From an uncultured Pelagibacteraceae bacterium (GTDB lineage Bacteria > Pseudomonadota > Alphaproteobacteria > Pelagibacterales > Pelagibacteraceae), in NCBI GenBank assembly GCA_902619665.1, contig CACNFB010000011.1, positions 1 through 37,645 on the forward strand: a stretch of DNA of 37,645 bases, given 5' to 3'. Below the pieces are notes generated by a model. That model had not been told where the DNA came from and did not search any database. It was given only the letters and a program-made list of their open reading frames with translations. The translations under genes and the position numbers were made by a program. Below, piece after piece: positions 16,272 through 26,155 of this stretch (positions within the stretch are counted from its first letter, which is position 1; each line of letters begins with the position of its first letter).

Positions 16272-16892
16272 TGTCAAAAAAAATTAATATAATAAGTCCT
16301 TTTGGTCCTAAATTAGCAAAAATAAAACTTAGTAAAAAAGTTGTAAACGATATTAATCAAGAGGTTGAAAGAATCATATTAAACGAAAAAAAATCTAAAA
16401 AAAAAAGATTATTCTAAAAAATTAGTTGGTGAAGTATATCAAGAGATTGAGCTTTCCAAAAATTTTATTAATAAAAAACTTAAAAAGTTTATTCAGGAAA
16501 AAGTAAAAAATTATTTGAAAAGTACAATTAATAAATCAACCAATAAAATAAATATTAAAAATTTTTGGGTGGTAAGACAATTTAAAAATGAATACAATCC
16601 AGTTCATTACCATGATGGAAATATATCTGGTGTAGGATATCTAAAAATACCCAAAAACTTAAATTTTAGTAAAAAGAAAAAAAAAACTAATGGAACTATA
16701 GATTTTATAAATGGTTCTAGGATGTTTTTAAATAAAAGTATTTATAATCATGTGCCAAAGGTTGGTGATTTAATATTATTTCCAAACTACCTTATGCATA
16801 CTGCATATCCTTTTGTCGTTGATGGCGAGAGAAGATCATTCTCTTTTAATATTGAATTAGATAAAAAAGTTGCTGACGTTTTTCATGACTAA
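16271..16892 (+). pseudogene. Frameshifted 2OG-Fe(II) oxygenase-like gene
   Basis: ATG at 16271 overlaps the hisI stop and reads MSKKINIISPFGPKLAKIK for 48 codons, stopping just after an A10 run (16397-16406). From GAT at 16407 the next frame continues without a stop to 16892. Removing one A joins them into about 206 residues. The C-terminal half matches 2OG-Fe(II)_Oxy_5-like proteins: NPVHYHDGNISGVGYLKIP carries the proximal iron ligands, LMHTAYPF the distal His, and RRSFSFN the 2-oxoglutarate Arg. Causes could be a sequencing error in the run, a true mutation, or RNA-polymerase slippage restoring part of the product. Substrate unknown; a translation start at TTG 16515 would leave only the catalytic half. 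Confidence 0.7.
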
Positions 16893-17259
16893 AAAACAAA
16901 AAAACGTATTAGGTGAAGATCTTGAATTATGTTCTTCGGACCCATTAACTGGATGGTATAGGGATGGATGTTGTAATACAGATGAAAATGATAAAGGTGT
17001 TCATACAGTTTGTGCAAAAGTCTCTAATGAATTTTTAAATTGGTGCAAAGAGGCTGGTAATGATTTAATAACACCTCATCCAGAATTTGGATTTCCTGGT
17101 TTAAAGGAAGGTGATTGTTGGTGTGTTTGTGCAAGTTGGTACGCTAGAGCGATTGATGCAAATAAAGGGTGTCCTATTTTTTTAAAAAGAACTCACGAAA
17201 ATACTTTGAAACTTATTCCGATTGAAACTTTAAAGAAATACGCAATAGACTTATCTTAA
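16885..17259 (+). CDS. DUF2237 family protein
   Basis: A 124-residue Cys-rich cytoplasmic protein matching DUF2237: NVLGEDLELCSSDPLTGWYRDGCC at the start, then HTVCAKVS, FPGLKEGDCWCVCASWYARA and the acidic C-terminus. The family is widespread in marine bacteria and has no established function. The start is ATG 16885, which overlaps the previous stop as ATGACTAA; a TTG five codons earlier is unlikely. Its stop is one base from the converging ETF-QO stop. Confidence 0.88.
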   Translation: MTKKQKNVLGEDLELCSSDPLTGWYRDGCCNTDENDKGVHTVCAKVSNEFLNWCKEAGNDLITPHPEFGFPGLKEGDCWCVCASWYARAIDANKGCPIFLKRTHENTLKLIPIETLKKYAIDLS

Positions 17260-17260
17260 A

Positions 17261-18880
17261 TTACATATTCCCGTATCTTGGACCACCACTTCCTTCAGGT
17301 GTTACCCAAGTAATATTTTGGGATGGTTCTTTGATATCACATGTCTTGCAATGTATGCAATTCTGAGCATTTATTACAAATTTTGGTGAACCGTTTTCAT
17401 TTTGAACTTCGTAAACACCTGCTGGACAATATCTTTGTGCAGGTTCATCGTATTTTTCTAAAGTATATTTTATTGGTAATTCTTTATCTTTTAGATGGAG
17501 ATGGACTGGCTGATTGTCCTCGTGATTTGTTCCAGTTAAATATACAGAGCTAGTTTTGTCAAAAGTTAAGATGTTATCTGGTTTTGGGTACTCTATAACT
17601 GGCATTTTATTTGCTGGTTTTAAAGTCTCATGATCTGCGTGTTTGTGTTTTAACGTAAATGGTAGCTTTCCTCTAAATAATATTTGATCAATTCCGGTAA
17701 AAATAATGCCTAAGATTAAACCCCAACTAAAACTTGGTTTAACATTTCTTGCCGCATGTAATTCTTCATAAGCCCAACTTTTTTTGAATTTTTCCTCATA
17801 AATTGATAAATCCTTTTTATCTTTTAGATGCTCAACTATTGTTTCTGCTGCTATTAAACCACTTTTCATTGCTGTGTGTGAACCTTTTATTTTAGGCATA
17901 TTTAAAGTACCAGCATCACATCCAATTAATAAAGCGCCAGGCATAAACATTCTTGGTAAACTTTGAATTCCTCCCTCAATTAAAGCTCTTGCACCGTACG
18001 AAATTCTTTTACCTCCATTAAGCATTTTTGAAATAGCAGGATGTGTTTTAAATCTTTGAAATTCATCAAATGGAGACAGATGTGGATTTTGATAATCTAA
18101 ACCAATTACATATCCTAAATAAACTTCTTTGTTTTCAGCATGATAAACAAAACTTCCACCGTATGTATTATTGTCTAATGGCCAACCTGCAGTATGCATA
18201 ACTAATCCTTCTTCATGATTTTTTTCATCTACTTTCCAAATTTCTTTAAAACCGATACCGTACTGCTGTGGATTTTTTCCTTTACTCAAATCAAATTTTT
18301 TAATTAAATTTTTTCCTAAGTGTCCTCTACAGCCTTCAGCAAAAACAGTTACTTTTGCATGTAGCTCCATTCCAGGCTCATAGCTATCTTTTTTTTCTCC
18401 GTTTTTATCTAGACCCATGTCTTGCGTGATAACACCTTTTACAGATCCATCCTCATGATACAAAATATCAGATGCAGGAAAGCCCGGGAATATTTCTACA
18501 CCTAATGCTTCTGCTTGTTCAGCTAACCATCTACACAAATTCGCAAGGCTTATAATATAATTTTTATGATTTTGTTGAACTTTTGGTAACAACCATGTTG
18601 GCCAACTTATTGATTTTGTTTTACCAAGAAATAAAAATTTTTCTTTTGTAACTTTTGTTTTAATTGGTGAATTTAATTCTCTCCAATTAGGTATTAATTC
18701 ATCCAAAGCTCTTGTTTCAAAAACATTTCCTGATAAAATATGGGAACCAATTTCTGCTCCCTTTTCTAAAACACAAACATTAATTTCAGAATTTAATTGT
18801 TTTAGTTTTATTGCTGTTGCTAGTCCTGATGGTCCTCCACCAACAATAACAACATCATATTCCATAACTTCTCTAGTCAT
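17261..18880 (-). CDS. etfD: Electron transfer flavoprotein-ubiquinone oxidoreductase
   Basis: A 539-residue FAD and 4Fe-4S enzyme that moves electrons from reduced ETF to ubiquinone at the inner membrane. The N-terminus has the FAD site DVVIVGGGPSGLATAIKL. The C-terminus has the ferredoxin-like cluster region with Cys at CPAGVY and CIHCKTCDIK, then the invariant-looking PEGSGGPRYGNM end. Length is normal. It follows etfA after three bases, completing the chain dimethylglycine dehydrogenase to ETF to ubiquinone in one operon. Confidence 0.95.
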   Translation of the reverse strand: MTREVMEYDVVIVGGGPSGLATAIKLKQLNSEINVCVLEKGAEIGSHILSGNVFETRALDELIPNWRELNSPIKTKVTKEKFLFLGKTKSISWPTWLLPKVQQNHKNYIISLANLCRWLAEQAEALGVEIFPGFPASDILYHEDGSVKGVITQDMGLDKNGEKKDSYEPGMELHAKVTVFAEGCRGHLGKNLIKKFDLSKGKNPQQYGIGFKEIWKVDEKNHEEGLVMHTAGWPLDNNTYGGSFVYHAENKEVYLGYVIGLDYQNPHLSPFDEFQRFKTHPAISKMLNGGKRISYGARALIEGGIQSLPRMFMPGALLIGCDAGTLNMPKIKGSHTAMKSGLIAAETIVEHLKDKKDLSIYEEKFKKSWAYEELHAARNVKPSFSWGLILGIIFTGIDQILFRGKLPFTLKHKHADHETLKPANKMPVIEYPKPDNILTFDKTSSVYLTGTNHEDNQPVHLHLKDKELPIKYTLEKYDEPAQRYCPAGVYEVQNENGSPKFVINAQNCIHCKTCDIKEPSQNITWVTPEGSGGPRYGNM

Positions 18881-18883
18881 GAA

Positions 18884-19837
18884 TTACTTTTGAATACTAT
18901 TGAGTTTATTTAATTCTTCTAAAAATTGAGGTAACGCTTCAAACAAGTCTGCTTCTAATCCATAATCTGCAACACTAAAAATTGGAGCTTCTCCATCTTT
19001 GTTGATTGCAACGATTACTTTACTCTCTTTCATTCCAGCTAAGTGTTGGATTGCGCCGGATATTCCAACTGCAATGTACAAATCGGGCACAACAACTTTG
19101 CCAGTTTGGCCTACTTGATGATCGTTAGTAATATAACCTGCATCTACAGCTGCTCTTGAAGCTCCTATCGCTGCGTTAAGTTTGTCTGCGATAGCAGTAA
19201 TTAATTTAAAATTATCTGAATTTTGCATTCCTCTTCCACCAGAAATAACAACTCTTGCAGTACCTAGCTCTGGTCTATCAGATTTTATTTCTTCTCTCTT
19301 AACAAATTTTGAACTCTCAAACTTATCTCCTGGTTCAGATTTAACTATTTCTGCTGATCCTCCAGTTGAAGGTGCTGGATCAAAAGATGTTGGTCTAATA
19401 GTTACACATTTTTTTTTATCAGTGCTTTTAACAGTTGCAAATGCATTACCTGCATAAATTGGTCTTAAAAAAGTATCTTCAGAAATAATATTTACTATAT
19501 CGCTAACTTGTGACGTATCTAATAATGCTGCCACTCTAGGCATTAAATTTTTTCCAAATGTATTTGCTGAACAAACAATGTGTGAATAATTATCTACATG
19601 CTTTAAAATCGTAGATGTGTAATTTTCAGCAGTAAAATTGTCAAATATTTCGTTATCAACATGGATCACTTTTTTGACTAATGGTATTTCGCTTGCAGCT
19701 TTTGCAACACTATCTGATTTGTTGCCAAGAACTAAAACATGTAAATCTTCATTAATTTTTGATGCTGCTGTTGCTGCATTAAAAGTAAATGGTCTAAGTT
19801 CTGTGTTATTATGTTCCGCTATTAATAAAACTGACAT
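18884..19837 (-). CDS. etfA: Electron transfer flavoprotein alpha subunit
   Basis: A 317-residue subunit holding the FAD of the soluble ETF heterodimer. The FAD-binding C-terminal domain is clear: [24 protein letters not shown], then [28 protein letters not shown] and VAINKD. It accepts electrons from flavin dehydrogenases, here most likely the linked dimethylglycine dehydrogenase, and passes them to ETF-QO. The start overlaps the etfB stop by one base. Confidence 0.97.
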   Translation of the reverse strand: MSVLLIAEHNNTELRPFTFNAATAASKINEDLHVLVLGNKSDSVAKAASEIPLVKKVIHVDNEIFDNFTAENYTSTILKHVDNYSHIVCSANTFGKNLMPRVAALLDTSQVSDIVNIISEDTFLRPIYAGNAFATVKSTDKKKCVTIRPTSFDPAPSTGGSAEIVKSEPGDKFESSKFVKREEIKSDRPELGTARVVISGGRGMQNSDNFKLITAIADKLNAAIGASRAAVDAGYITNDHQVGQTGKVVVPDLYIAVGISGAIQHLAGMKESKVIVAINKDGEAPIFSVADYGLEADLFEALPQFLEELNKLNSIQK

Positions 19838-20586
19838 TATATTACTTTAGCCTCATTTTTTAATTTTTGAACCAATTCTGATACACTTGCGACTTTTATT
19901 CCAGCTTTTCTTTTTGGCGGTTCTTCTACTTTAATTTGCTCGATTCTCGCTTTAGTATCAACCCCTAAATCGGATGCATTTAACTGTTCTAAAGGTTTTT
20001 TCTTTGCCTTCATAATATTTGGTAAAGATGCGTATCTTGGTTCATTAAGTCTTAGATCGCAGGTTACAATCGCAGGTATATTTACTTCAATTGTTTCTAA
20101 ACCTTCATCAATTTCTCTAGTAACCTCTAAAGATTTTTCCTTAACTTCAATTTTTGAAGCAAAAGTTGCTTGTGGCCAATTTAATATTGCAGCTAACATT
20201 TGACCTGTTTGATTACAATCATCATCAATTGCTTGTTTTCCCATAAAAACTAAATCTGGATTTTCTTTTTCGACTATCTTTTTTAATATTTTAGATACAG
20301 CTAACGGCTCAACTATTCCATCAACTTTAACATGAATTCCTCTGTCTGCTCCTACGGCGAGAGCTTTTCTTACTGTTTCTTGTGCTTTATCATCTCCTAT
20401 TGTAATAGCTACAACCTCTTTAGCTTTACCTGATTCTTTTATCTTAACCGCTTCTTCGATTGCATTATCATCTGGTGGATTAGTAGACATCTTAACATTG
20501 TCAGTAACAACACCAGTTCCGTCATCCTTTACTCTGACTTGGACGTTATAATCAATTACTCTTTTTACAGCTACTAATATTTTCAT
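19837..20586 (-). CDS. etfB: Electron transfer flavoprotein beta subunit
   Basis: A 249-residue subunit of ETF that carries the structural AMP and the recognition loop for partner dehydrogenases. Signatures are [37 protein letters not shown], and the recognition-loop-like segment [20 protein letters not shown]. Start and stop each overlap a neighbour by one base (TAATG at 20586 and 19837), so dehydrogenase, beta and alpha subunits are probably made in fixed proportion. Confidence 0.97.
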   Translation of the reverse strand: MKILVAVKRVIDYNVQVRVKDDGTGVVTDNVKMSTNPPDDNAIEEAVKIKESGKAKEVVAITIGDDKAQETVRKALAVGADRGIHVKVDGIVEPLAVSKILKKIVEKENPDLVFMGKQAIDDDCNQTGQMLAAILNWPQATFASKIEVKEKSLEVTREIDEGLETIEVNIPAIVTCDLRLNEPRYASLPNIMKAKKKPLEQLNASDLGVDTKARIEQIKVEEPPKRKAGIKVASVSELVQKLKNEAKVI

Positions 20587-23018
20587 TATGCTCTCAATAA
20601 TTTATTTTCTGGATCATAAGGACTTTCATCCAAAATAGTTGCATCATATTTTTCACCTAAAATTTCAACTTTTAATTTTTGTCCTACATTACCGAGCTCT
20701 GGTTTAACCATGCCTAGTGCAATCGATTTACCTAATCTAAAACCATAATCACCACCTGTTGCTCTTCCGATAACACTTCCGTTTTCATAAATAGGATTGT
20801 TTCCAAGAACATCTGCATCTTTTGGATTATGAATTTCTAATGTAACTAATTTATTGTTAAATCCCTTTTCTCTCCACTTGTTTAAAGCTTCTAAACCTAT
20901 AAAGCTTCCTTTATTTGGATGAATGAATCTATCTAAACCACTTTCATAAGGCGAGTATTCGATAGATAATTCTGTACCAACCAGTTTGTATGATTTTTCA
21001 ACTCTTAAACTATTCATAGCTCTAATACCAAAAGGTTTAATACCTAAATCTTTTCCTGCTTCCATTAATTTATCAAAAATGTGATTTTGATATTCAATTG
21101 GATGATGAAGTTCCCACCCGAGTTCTCCTACAAAATTCACTCTCATTGCATTAACAGGTGCATAACCTACGTCAACCATTTTAGAACTTAGCCATTTAAA
21201 GTTTTCATTCGAAAAATCATCTTTTGAAACTTTTTGCATAAGTTCTCTAGCTTTTGGTCCTGCAACAACAAGAACACCATTGCTATTTGTTAAATTTTCA
21301 AATTGAACAGATCCATCATTTGGCATCCATTTTAAAATCCAATCGTGGTCTAATCTTTGAAAAGCACCAGCCGAAACTAGATAAAAACTTGTTTCAGATT
21401 CTCTCATGATTGTAAATTCTGAGTGAACTCCACCTTTTGTATTTAGTGCGTGGCAAAGGTTAATTCTTCCAATTTTTTTTGGTAATTTATTTGCTACAAG
21501 CTTATCTAAAAAAGCCTCAGCACCAGGTCCTTTTATTCTACATTTTGCAAAAGCCGTCATATCTAGAAGGCCAACATTTTCTCTTACGTTCTTGCATTCT
21601 TTTTCAATAGCACTGAACCATTTAGATCTTCTAAACGACCAATCGTCTTTTTGTTCCATTCCATCTGTTGCAAAAAAATTTGGTCTTTCCCATCCAAATT
21701 TTTGACCAAACACAGCACCTAAATTTTTCATTCTATCGTAACACGGAGCTGTTCTTAGAGGTCTTGCTGCAGGTCTTTCTTCATCTGGGAAATGATTTAT
21801 AAAAACATGGCTATAAGCCTCTTCATTCTTTTTAATCAAGTATGATTTAGAACAATAGTCACCGTATCTTCTTGGTTCAACACCAAGCATATCAATTGTA
21901 GGTTCTCCATCAACAATCCACTCGGCTAATTGCCAACCTGCTCCTCCAGCTGCAGTTATTCCAAAACTGTGTCCCTCATTAATCCAAAAATTTTTTAATC
22001 CCCAAGCTGGTCCAACAATCGGATTTCCGTCAGGCGTATAACAAATTGCACCATTATAAACTTTCTTAACTCCAACTTCACCAAAAGCTGGAACTCTATG
22101 TATCGCACCTTCTATATGAGGTGCTAGTCTGTCTAAATCTTCTTGAAATAATTCATATTCAGACTCTTTAGATGGTCCATTAACATAGCATGCTGGAGCA
22201 CCATCTTCATATGGACCTAGAATTAATCCTCCTGCTTCTTCTCTCATATACCATCTGCTATCACTGTCTCTTAAAACCCCCATTTCAGGTAAACCTTCTT
22301 TTTTTCTTTTTTGAATTTCTGGATGAGGTTCTGTAACAATGTATTGATGCTCAACTGGTATAACAGGAATATCTAATCCTACCATTTTACCAGTTTGTCT
22401 TGCAAAATTTCCTGAACAAGAAATTACATGTTCGCACTCTATTGATCCTTTATCTGTTTCAACAACCCAACCATTTTTAGTTTGTTTAATTCCTACAACT
22501 GTTGTGTTTCTATAAATTTCTGCACCTCTGTTTCTTGCTCCTGTAGCCAAAGCTTGTGTTAAATCTGCAGGCTGAATATAGCCATCTTCAGGATGTTGAA
22601 TAGCGCCGACTAGATCAGATGTATTACATAGTGGCCAAATTTCTTTTACTTGATCTGGAGTTAAAAATTTTACATCGACACCAATTGTTTGTGCAACACC
22701 TGCATACTGAAAATATTCATCCATTCTGTCTTTATTGTTTGCTAGTCTAATATTAGATACTCTACTGAAGCCTACATTTTTTCCAGTCTCTTCTTCTAGC
22801 TTGCCGTACAAGTTAACTGCGTATTTGTGTAATTGACCAACCGAATAGCTCATGTTGAATAGAGGTAATAATCCTGCTGCATGCCAAGTAGATCCTGAAG
22901 TTAGTTCTTTTCTTTCCACTAGAACAACATCCGACCAACCTTTTTTTGCTAAATGATATAGTGCGCTAACTCCTACTACGCCACCACCAACAACAACTAC
23001 TTTAGATTTAGATTTCAC
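20586..23018 (-). CDS. dmgdh: Dimethylglycine dehydrogenase-type FAD/folate oxidoreductase
   Basis: An 810-residue fusion of an FAD-dependent DAO domain (residues about 1-370), a linker FAO_M domain and a GcvT-type folate domain (about 420-800). The FAD site is [17 protein letters not shown]. His46 in [10 protein letters not shown] matches the covalent flavin attachment of dimethylglycine/sarcosine dehydrogenases. These remove an N-methyl group, pass electrons to ETF and the C1 unit to tetrahydrofolate. Genes for both ETF subunits and ETF-QO follow without a gap. Substrate could be dimethylglycine or sarcosine; the first is the usual call in SAR11, where glycine betaine is degraded to glycine. 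Confidence 0.88.
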   Translation of the reverse strand: MKSKSKVVVVGGGVVGVSALYHLAKKGWSDVVLVERKELTSGSTWHAAGLLPLFNMSYSVGQLHKYAVNLYGKLEEETGKNVGFSRVSNIRLANNKDRMDEYFQYAGVAQTIGVDVKFLTPDQVKEIWPLCNTSDLVGAIQHPEDGYIQPADLTQALATGARNRGAEIYRNTTVVGIKQTKNGWVVETDKGSIECEHVISCSGNFARQTGKMVGLDIPVIPVEHQYIVTEPHPEIQKRKKEGLPEMGVLRDSDSRWYMREEAGGLILGPYEDGAPACYVNGPSKESEYELFQEDLDRLAPHIEGAIHRVPAFGEVGVKKVYNGAICYTPDGNPIVGPAWGLKNFWINEGHSFGITAAGGAGWQLAEWIVDGEPTIDMLGVEPRRYGDYCSKSYLIKKNEEAYSHVFINHFPDEERPAARPLRTAPCYDRMKNLGAVFGQKFGWERPNFFATDGMEQKDDWSFRRSKWFSAIEKECKNVRENVGLLDMTAFAKCRIKGPGAEAFLDKLVANKLPKKIGRINLCHALNTKGGVHSEFTIMRESETSFYLVSAGAFQRLDHDWILKWMPNDGSVQFENLTNSNGVLVVAGPKARELMQKVSKDDFSNENFKWLSSKMVDVGYAPVNAMRVNFVGELGWELHHPIEYQNHIFDKLMEAGKDLGIKPFGIRAMNSLRVEKSYKLVGTELSIEYSPYESGLDRFIHPNKGSFIGLEALNKWREKGFNNKLVTLEIHNPKDADVLGNNPIYENGSVIGRATGGDYGFRLGKSIALGMVKPELGNVGQKLKVEILGEKYDATILDESPYDPENKLLRA

Positions 23019-23064
23019 AATATGGTTTTACTAAATTTTGATAATTTACGAAACATAATTTTTG

Positions 23065-23268
23065 CTAATCATCCTCAAAGTCTCGCCAGTCTTTTATATA
23101 CATAAGGTAACCTGCCACAGTAACGCTGATAGCACCTACAATCATTCCACAATTAAGACCCACTGCTTTACCCCAAAAATACCATCCAATTTGGGTTGCA
23201 CCAATAGGTGGTAAACAAAGGATCGCCATTAAAATTGGGATTCTTAAATAAAAAGGAGGCTTAGACAT
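23065..23268 (-). CDS. 67-aa small membrane protein, unknown
   Basis: Two hydrophobic segments are visible: about residues 8-30 (LRIPILMAILCLPPIGATQIGW) and 36-58 (VGLNCGMIVGAISVTVAGYL-like), followed by the soluble end KDWRDFEDD. I recognise no family. It precedes dimethylglycine dehydrogenase on the same strand with a 46-base gap, so it may belong to that operon as a membrane partner, which is inference. An AAGG sequence lies in front of the start only weakly. Confidence 0.72.
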   Translation of the reverse strand: MSKPPFYLRIPILMAILCLPPIGATQIGWYFWGKAVGLNCGMIVGAISVTVAGYLMYIKDWRDFEDD

Positions 23269-23320
23269 TTTGTGAAATTACCAAAATAGGGATTTTAATA
23301 TATAATTCTAATGACGCACT

Positions 23321-23563
23321 ATGACAAAAAAAATATTAATTATAATGAGTATTTTAGCTCCTTTTATAACTTTTTATTTAATTAAATTTGCTTTTAAATT
23401 ATCAGATAAAAAAATACCTTTCCTAGCACTTTCTTTAACAAGCTTAATACTATTGATTTTAACTTTAGTTTACTTCAGGTTCGACAATAGTTTCCTCCCG
23501 GATACAAAGTATTCACCTCCAAAGATGGAAAATGGCAAAGTTAAACCAGCTGAGAACAATTAG
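23321..23563 (+). CDS. 80-aa membrane protein, DUF6111-like
   Basis: Two hydrophobic helices (about residues 5-25 and 33-52) and a soluble tail ending YSPPKMENGKVKPAENN. That tail resembles the 'PP..x-G-K-x-P' ending of alphaproteobacterial DUF6111 proteins, as far as I recall, so the family name is tentative. No function is known. The stop codon overlaps the converging DUF4864-like gene (TTAG shared bases). Confidence 0.7.
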   Translation: MTKKILIIMSILAPFITFYLIKFAFKLSDKKIPFLALSLTSLILLILTLVYFRFDNSFLPDTKYSPPKMENGKVKPAENN

Positions 23564-24030
23564 ACGGAAGAACCTAACACTTTTGGTGCTAAAACAGCTG
23601 TCGTTAACCAGCAATTTTTAAGTGGTCCTTCTTTATTATACTTTTCTACCTGCCACTTAAATTTATAAAATTTTTTATCTTTTCCTAAAATAACTACTTC
23701 GTAGGTAGCAACATTTTCATTTTTAAACATCTCTTTTACTTCGTGTGACTTATGATTAATTAAGATTGAATATGAATCTTCTTTGATCATATTTTTAAAT
23801 TTATCATAAGGACCAGTAAAACTTTTATTTTTTGGATGTGCAAATTCCCAAGTTTGTAAAATTCCAGAGTCGATGTTAGGAGAATTATTTTTTTGTAAAC
23901 TGCTTAATTGAATTTTGACAACTTCAGATGGCAAAATAGAAATATTAGGTTTCAAAATTTCTGCATAAGAAAAGTTTGTATTAAAAAAAATAATTATAAA
24001 AAAAAATGTTTTAAAAATATTAAATTTCAC
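23560..24030 (-). CDS. Secreted DUF4864-like protein
   Basis: A 156-residue protein with an N-terminal signal peptide (KTFFFIIIFFNTNFSYAE). The mature part has the DUF4864 features: EVVKIQLSSLQKN near the start, TWEFAHPKNKSFTGPYDKF, and a KFKWQVEK strand with a terminal CWLTTAV. Related proteins occur in plants and cyanobacteria and have no established role. It is probably periplasmic. It is divergent from the thioesterase gene. Confidence 0.72.
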   Translation of the reverse strand: MKFNIFKTFFFIIIFFNTNFSYAEILKPNISILPSEVVKIQLSSLQKNNSPNIDSGILQTWEFAHPKNKSFTGPYDKFKNMIKEDSYSILINHKSHEVKEMFKNENVATYEVVILGKDKKFYKFKWQVEKYNKEGPLKNCWLTTAVLAPKVLGSSV

Positions 24031-24070
24031 AATTTTATAATATAATATTTAAGTATAAATTTAAGAAAAA

Positions 24071-24541
24071 ATGACACTTTATTTGACATCAAAAAAAATA
24101 ATTAAGGATTGGACTGATTATAATGGGCACATGAATGTCGCATACTACGTTTTGATATTTGATATATTCGGTGCAGAAATATTAATGAATAAATTTCAAA
24201 TGGGAGAAGAGTCTGCAAAAACCACAAAAAAAAGTACAATGGTTGTAGAATCTCATATTACTTATAATCAAGAAGTAAAAGAAGGAGAAGATGTAGATGT
24301 TAATTTAATTTTTTTTGATCACGATAAAAAAAGACTTCAATATAAGCTTGAGATGGTACATAAAGAAAAAAAATATGTTGCATCAACAATTGAAGTTTTG
24401 TCTTTATATGTTGATTTAAATCAGAGAAAAGTTGCAGAGTTTGAGGATGAGAAAATAAAAATTATGGATGAATATATTAAAGAAAACTCATCTAAATTTA
24501 ATTCTGAGAATTTAAAATTCTCCAACAAATTAAAAAAATAA
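24071..24541 (+). CDS. Hotdog-fold acyl-CoA thioesterase
   Basis: A 156-residue single-domain hotdog protein. DWTDYNGHMNVAYYVLIFD (residues about 13-31) is the active-site strand and helix of the 4HBT/YbgC group; NGHMN is diagnostic. The DYNGHMNVAYY form is close to betainyl-CoA thioesterases and to the thioesterase domain fused to carnitine dehydrogenases, which would fit the methylated-amine theme of the region. Substrate is not established. Its stop is one base from the converging reductase stop. Confidence 0.8.
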   Translation: MTLYLTSKKIIKDWTDYNGHMNVAYYVLIFDIFGAEILMNKFQMGEESAKTTKKSTMVVESHITYNQEVKEGEDVDVNLIFFDHDKKRLQYKLEMVHKEKKYVASTIEVLSLYVDLNQRKVAEFEDEKIKIMDEYIKENSSKFNSENLKFSNKLKK

Positions 24542-24542
24542 A

Positions 24543-25112
24543 TTATAAACTGGTAGCGGTATTTTCAACGTCTTTTAAATATTTTTTTCTTTTATCATCT
24601 GATACGAAAGGAACTTCAAAATATCTTCTATAGAGAACATCTTTAATACCACATATAAAAAAAACACCCCTTTTAAGTCTTCTAATTGGCATATTTAGAA
24701 AAAAAGTTGTAACTGCAAACCTTGGTGAACCGTAAGTACAAAATATAATGACTTTTTTTCCTTTTAAATTTCCTTTTGGATAACCATAGTTTCCAAATAA
24801 TTTTTTAAAAGTGAATGCCCATGGTGGAGATAGAACCCTATCTATCCAACCTTCAACAATTGCTGGCATACGATAATTCCAAATCGGAGCTACCAAAACT
24901 ATAATATCAGATTTATCTATTCTCTTTTGGTGATCTAGGACTACTTCATCAGGTTTTTCGCCTGCATAAACTGGATTGAACTTCTCTTTGTATAAATCAA
25001 CACAATCTACAGTGTGGCCTTTTTTTTGTGCTGCTTCTGTGAACGTATTCTTTATAGCTGCATTAAATGAATTTTGATTATAGTGGCCGTAGACAATAAA
25101 AATATTTTTCAT
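24543..25112 (-). CDS. NAD(P)H oxidoreductase, flavodoxin-like fold
   Basis: A 189-residue member of the NQO/MdaB/KefF group. The flavin-binding start is IFIVYGHYNQNSFNAAI, then APIWNYRMPAIVEGWIDRVLSPPWAF, the segment typical of these quinone reductases, and KKVIIFCTYGSPR. It probably reduces quinones or similar electrophiles by two electrons in the cytoplasm. It overlaps the msrA stop by four bases, in a leftward operon with stress-type genes. Confidence 0.85.
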   Translation of the reverse strand: MKNIFIVYGHYNQNSFNAAIKNTFTEAAQKKGHTVDCVDLYKEKFNPVYAGEKPDEVVLDHQKRIDKSDIIVLVAPIWNYRMPAIVEGWIDRVLSPPWAFTFKKLFGNYGYPKGNLKGKKVIIFCTYGSPRFAVTTFFLNMPIRRLKRGVFFICGIKDVLYRRYFEVPFVSDDKRKKYLKDVENTATSL

Positions 25113-25681
25113 TTTTTCCAGATTTGTTCTAATCTACTCTCTCTACCACAACCCTTTTTATAAAGTAAGTAATTAATAAAATTAGTTTCATAATAGTTTT
25201 GGTGGTAGTCTTCAGCTTTATAGAACTTATCAAAATCTCTAACATAAGTTACTACACTTTTATTATACTGAAGCTCAATTTCTTTGATTCTTTTCTCTAT
25301 TAATTTTTTTTGTTCTTGGTTTTGGTAAAACGCAACTGATCTGTAGCTATATCCTTTATCACAAAATTGACCGGCCTTATCGAAAGGATCAATATTATTC
25401 CAAAAGACATTTAATAAATTTTCAAAATTTGTTAATTTACTGTCATAGACAATTTCAACTACTTCAAAGTGTCCAGTATTTCCGTATGTTACTTCTTTAT
25501 ATGTTGGATTTTTTGTTGTCCCACCAGAATAACCAGATATTACATCTTTTACTCCTTTGGCTTTATCGAAAGACTCTTCCATGCACCAAAAACACCCCCC
25601 ACCGAAATAAACTTTTTTTAAATCTTCGGCAAAAACGTTGGTATTAAAAAGCAAAAATAAAACTAAAAATATTCTCAGCAT
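25109..25681 (-). CDS. msrA: Exported peptide-methionine (S)-S-oxide reductase
   Basis: A 190-residue MsrA. The active-site motif GGCFWCMEESF is at about residues 28-38, and later segments such as YSGGTTKNPTYKEVTYGNTGHFEVVEI and FWNNIDPFDKAGQFCDKGYSYRS are characteristic. The first 18 residues (LRIFLVLFLLFNTNVFAE) are a signal peptide, so it should repair methionine sulfoxide in periplasmic proteins, whereas most MsrA are cytoplasmic. How it is reduced there is not shown. No msrB is adjacent. Confidence 0.94.
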   Translation of the reverse strand: MLRIFLVLFLLFNTNVFAEDLKKVYFGGGCFWCMEESFDKAKGVKDVISGYSGGTTKNPTYKEVTYGNTGHFEVVEIVYDSKLTNFENLLNVFWNNIDPFDKAGQFCDKGYSYRSVAFYQNQEQKKLIEKRIKEIELQYNKSVVTYVRDFDKFYKAEDYHQNYYETNFINYLLYKKGCGRESRLEQIWKK

Positions 25682-25693
25682 TTTATGGGTTGT

Positions 25694-26155
25694 TTAATTT
25701 TTTAATGCTGGAAAAACCGGATTAACTTTTTGAAAAATATTTTGATAATCCTGTTTAATGCAGCGATTTGAAATATACTTGATTTTTGCATCGTTTGCTA
25801 TTTTCTCTGCTGCGTCATTTTTAATTCCGTATTGTAACCATAAAACTTTAGCGTTAATCTTAACTGCATCTTCTGCTATTCCTGGAGTTTCTTTAGATGG
25901 TCTAAAAACATTAACGATATCTATCTTTTCATTTATATCACTTAGTTTAGCTACTACTTTCTCACCATGAATTATTTCTCCTACAGCAAATGGATTAACC
26001 GGTATAACTTTATACCCAAATTCTTGCATATATTTCATAACAATTGTTGATGGTTTTCTTTTTAAATTTGTTCTATCTTCTTTTTCTTTTAAAGAACTAA
26101 CTCCAATCATTGCAATTGTTTTCGAATTTTTTAAAATAGTTTCTATTTCCTGCAT
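25694..26155 (-). CDS. CoA-binding domain protein (YccU type)
   Basis: A 153-residue single-domain Rossmann protein of the CoA_binding group: TIAMIGVSSLKEKEDR at the N-terminus, then FGYKVIPVNPFAVG, KIDIVNVFRPSKETPGIAEDA and LWLQYGIKND. It is like E. coli YccU, which has a CoA-binding fold and no defined reaction. Its ATG overlaps the enoyl-CoA hydratase stop (TAATG) by one base, suggesting a link to acyl-CoA metabolism. Confidence 0.85.
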   Translation of the reverse strand: MQEIETILKNSKTIAMIGVSSLKEKEDRTNLKRKPSTIVMKYMQEFGYKVIPVNPFAVGEIIHGEKVVAKLSDINEKIDIVNVFRPSKETPGIAEDAVKINAKVLWLQYGIKNDAAEKIANDAKIKYISNRCIKQDYQNIFQKVNPVFPALKN

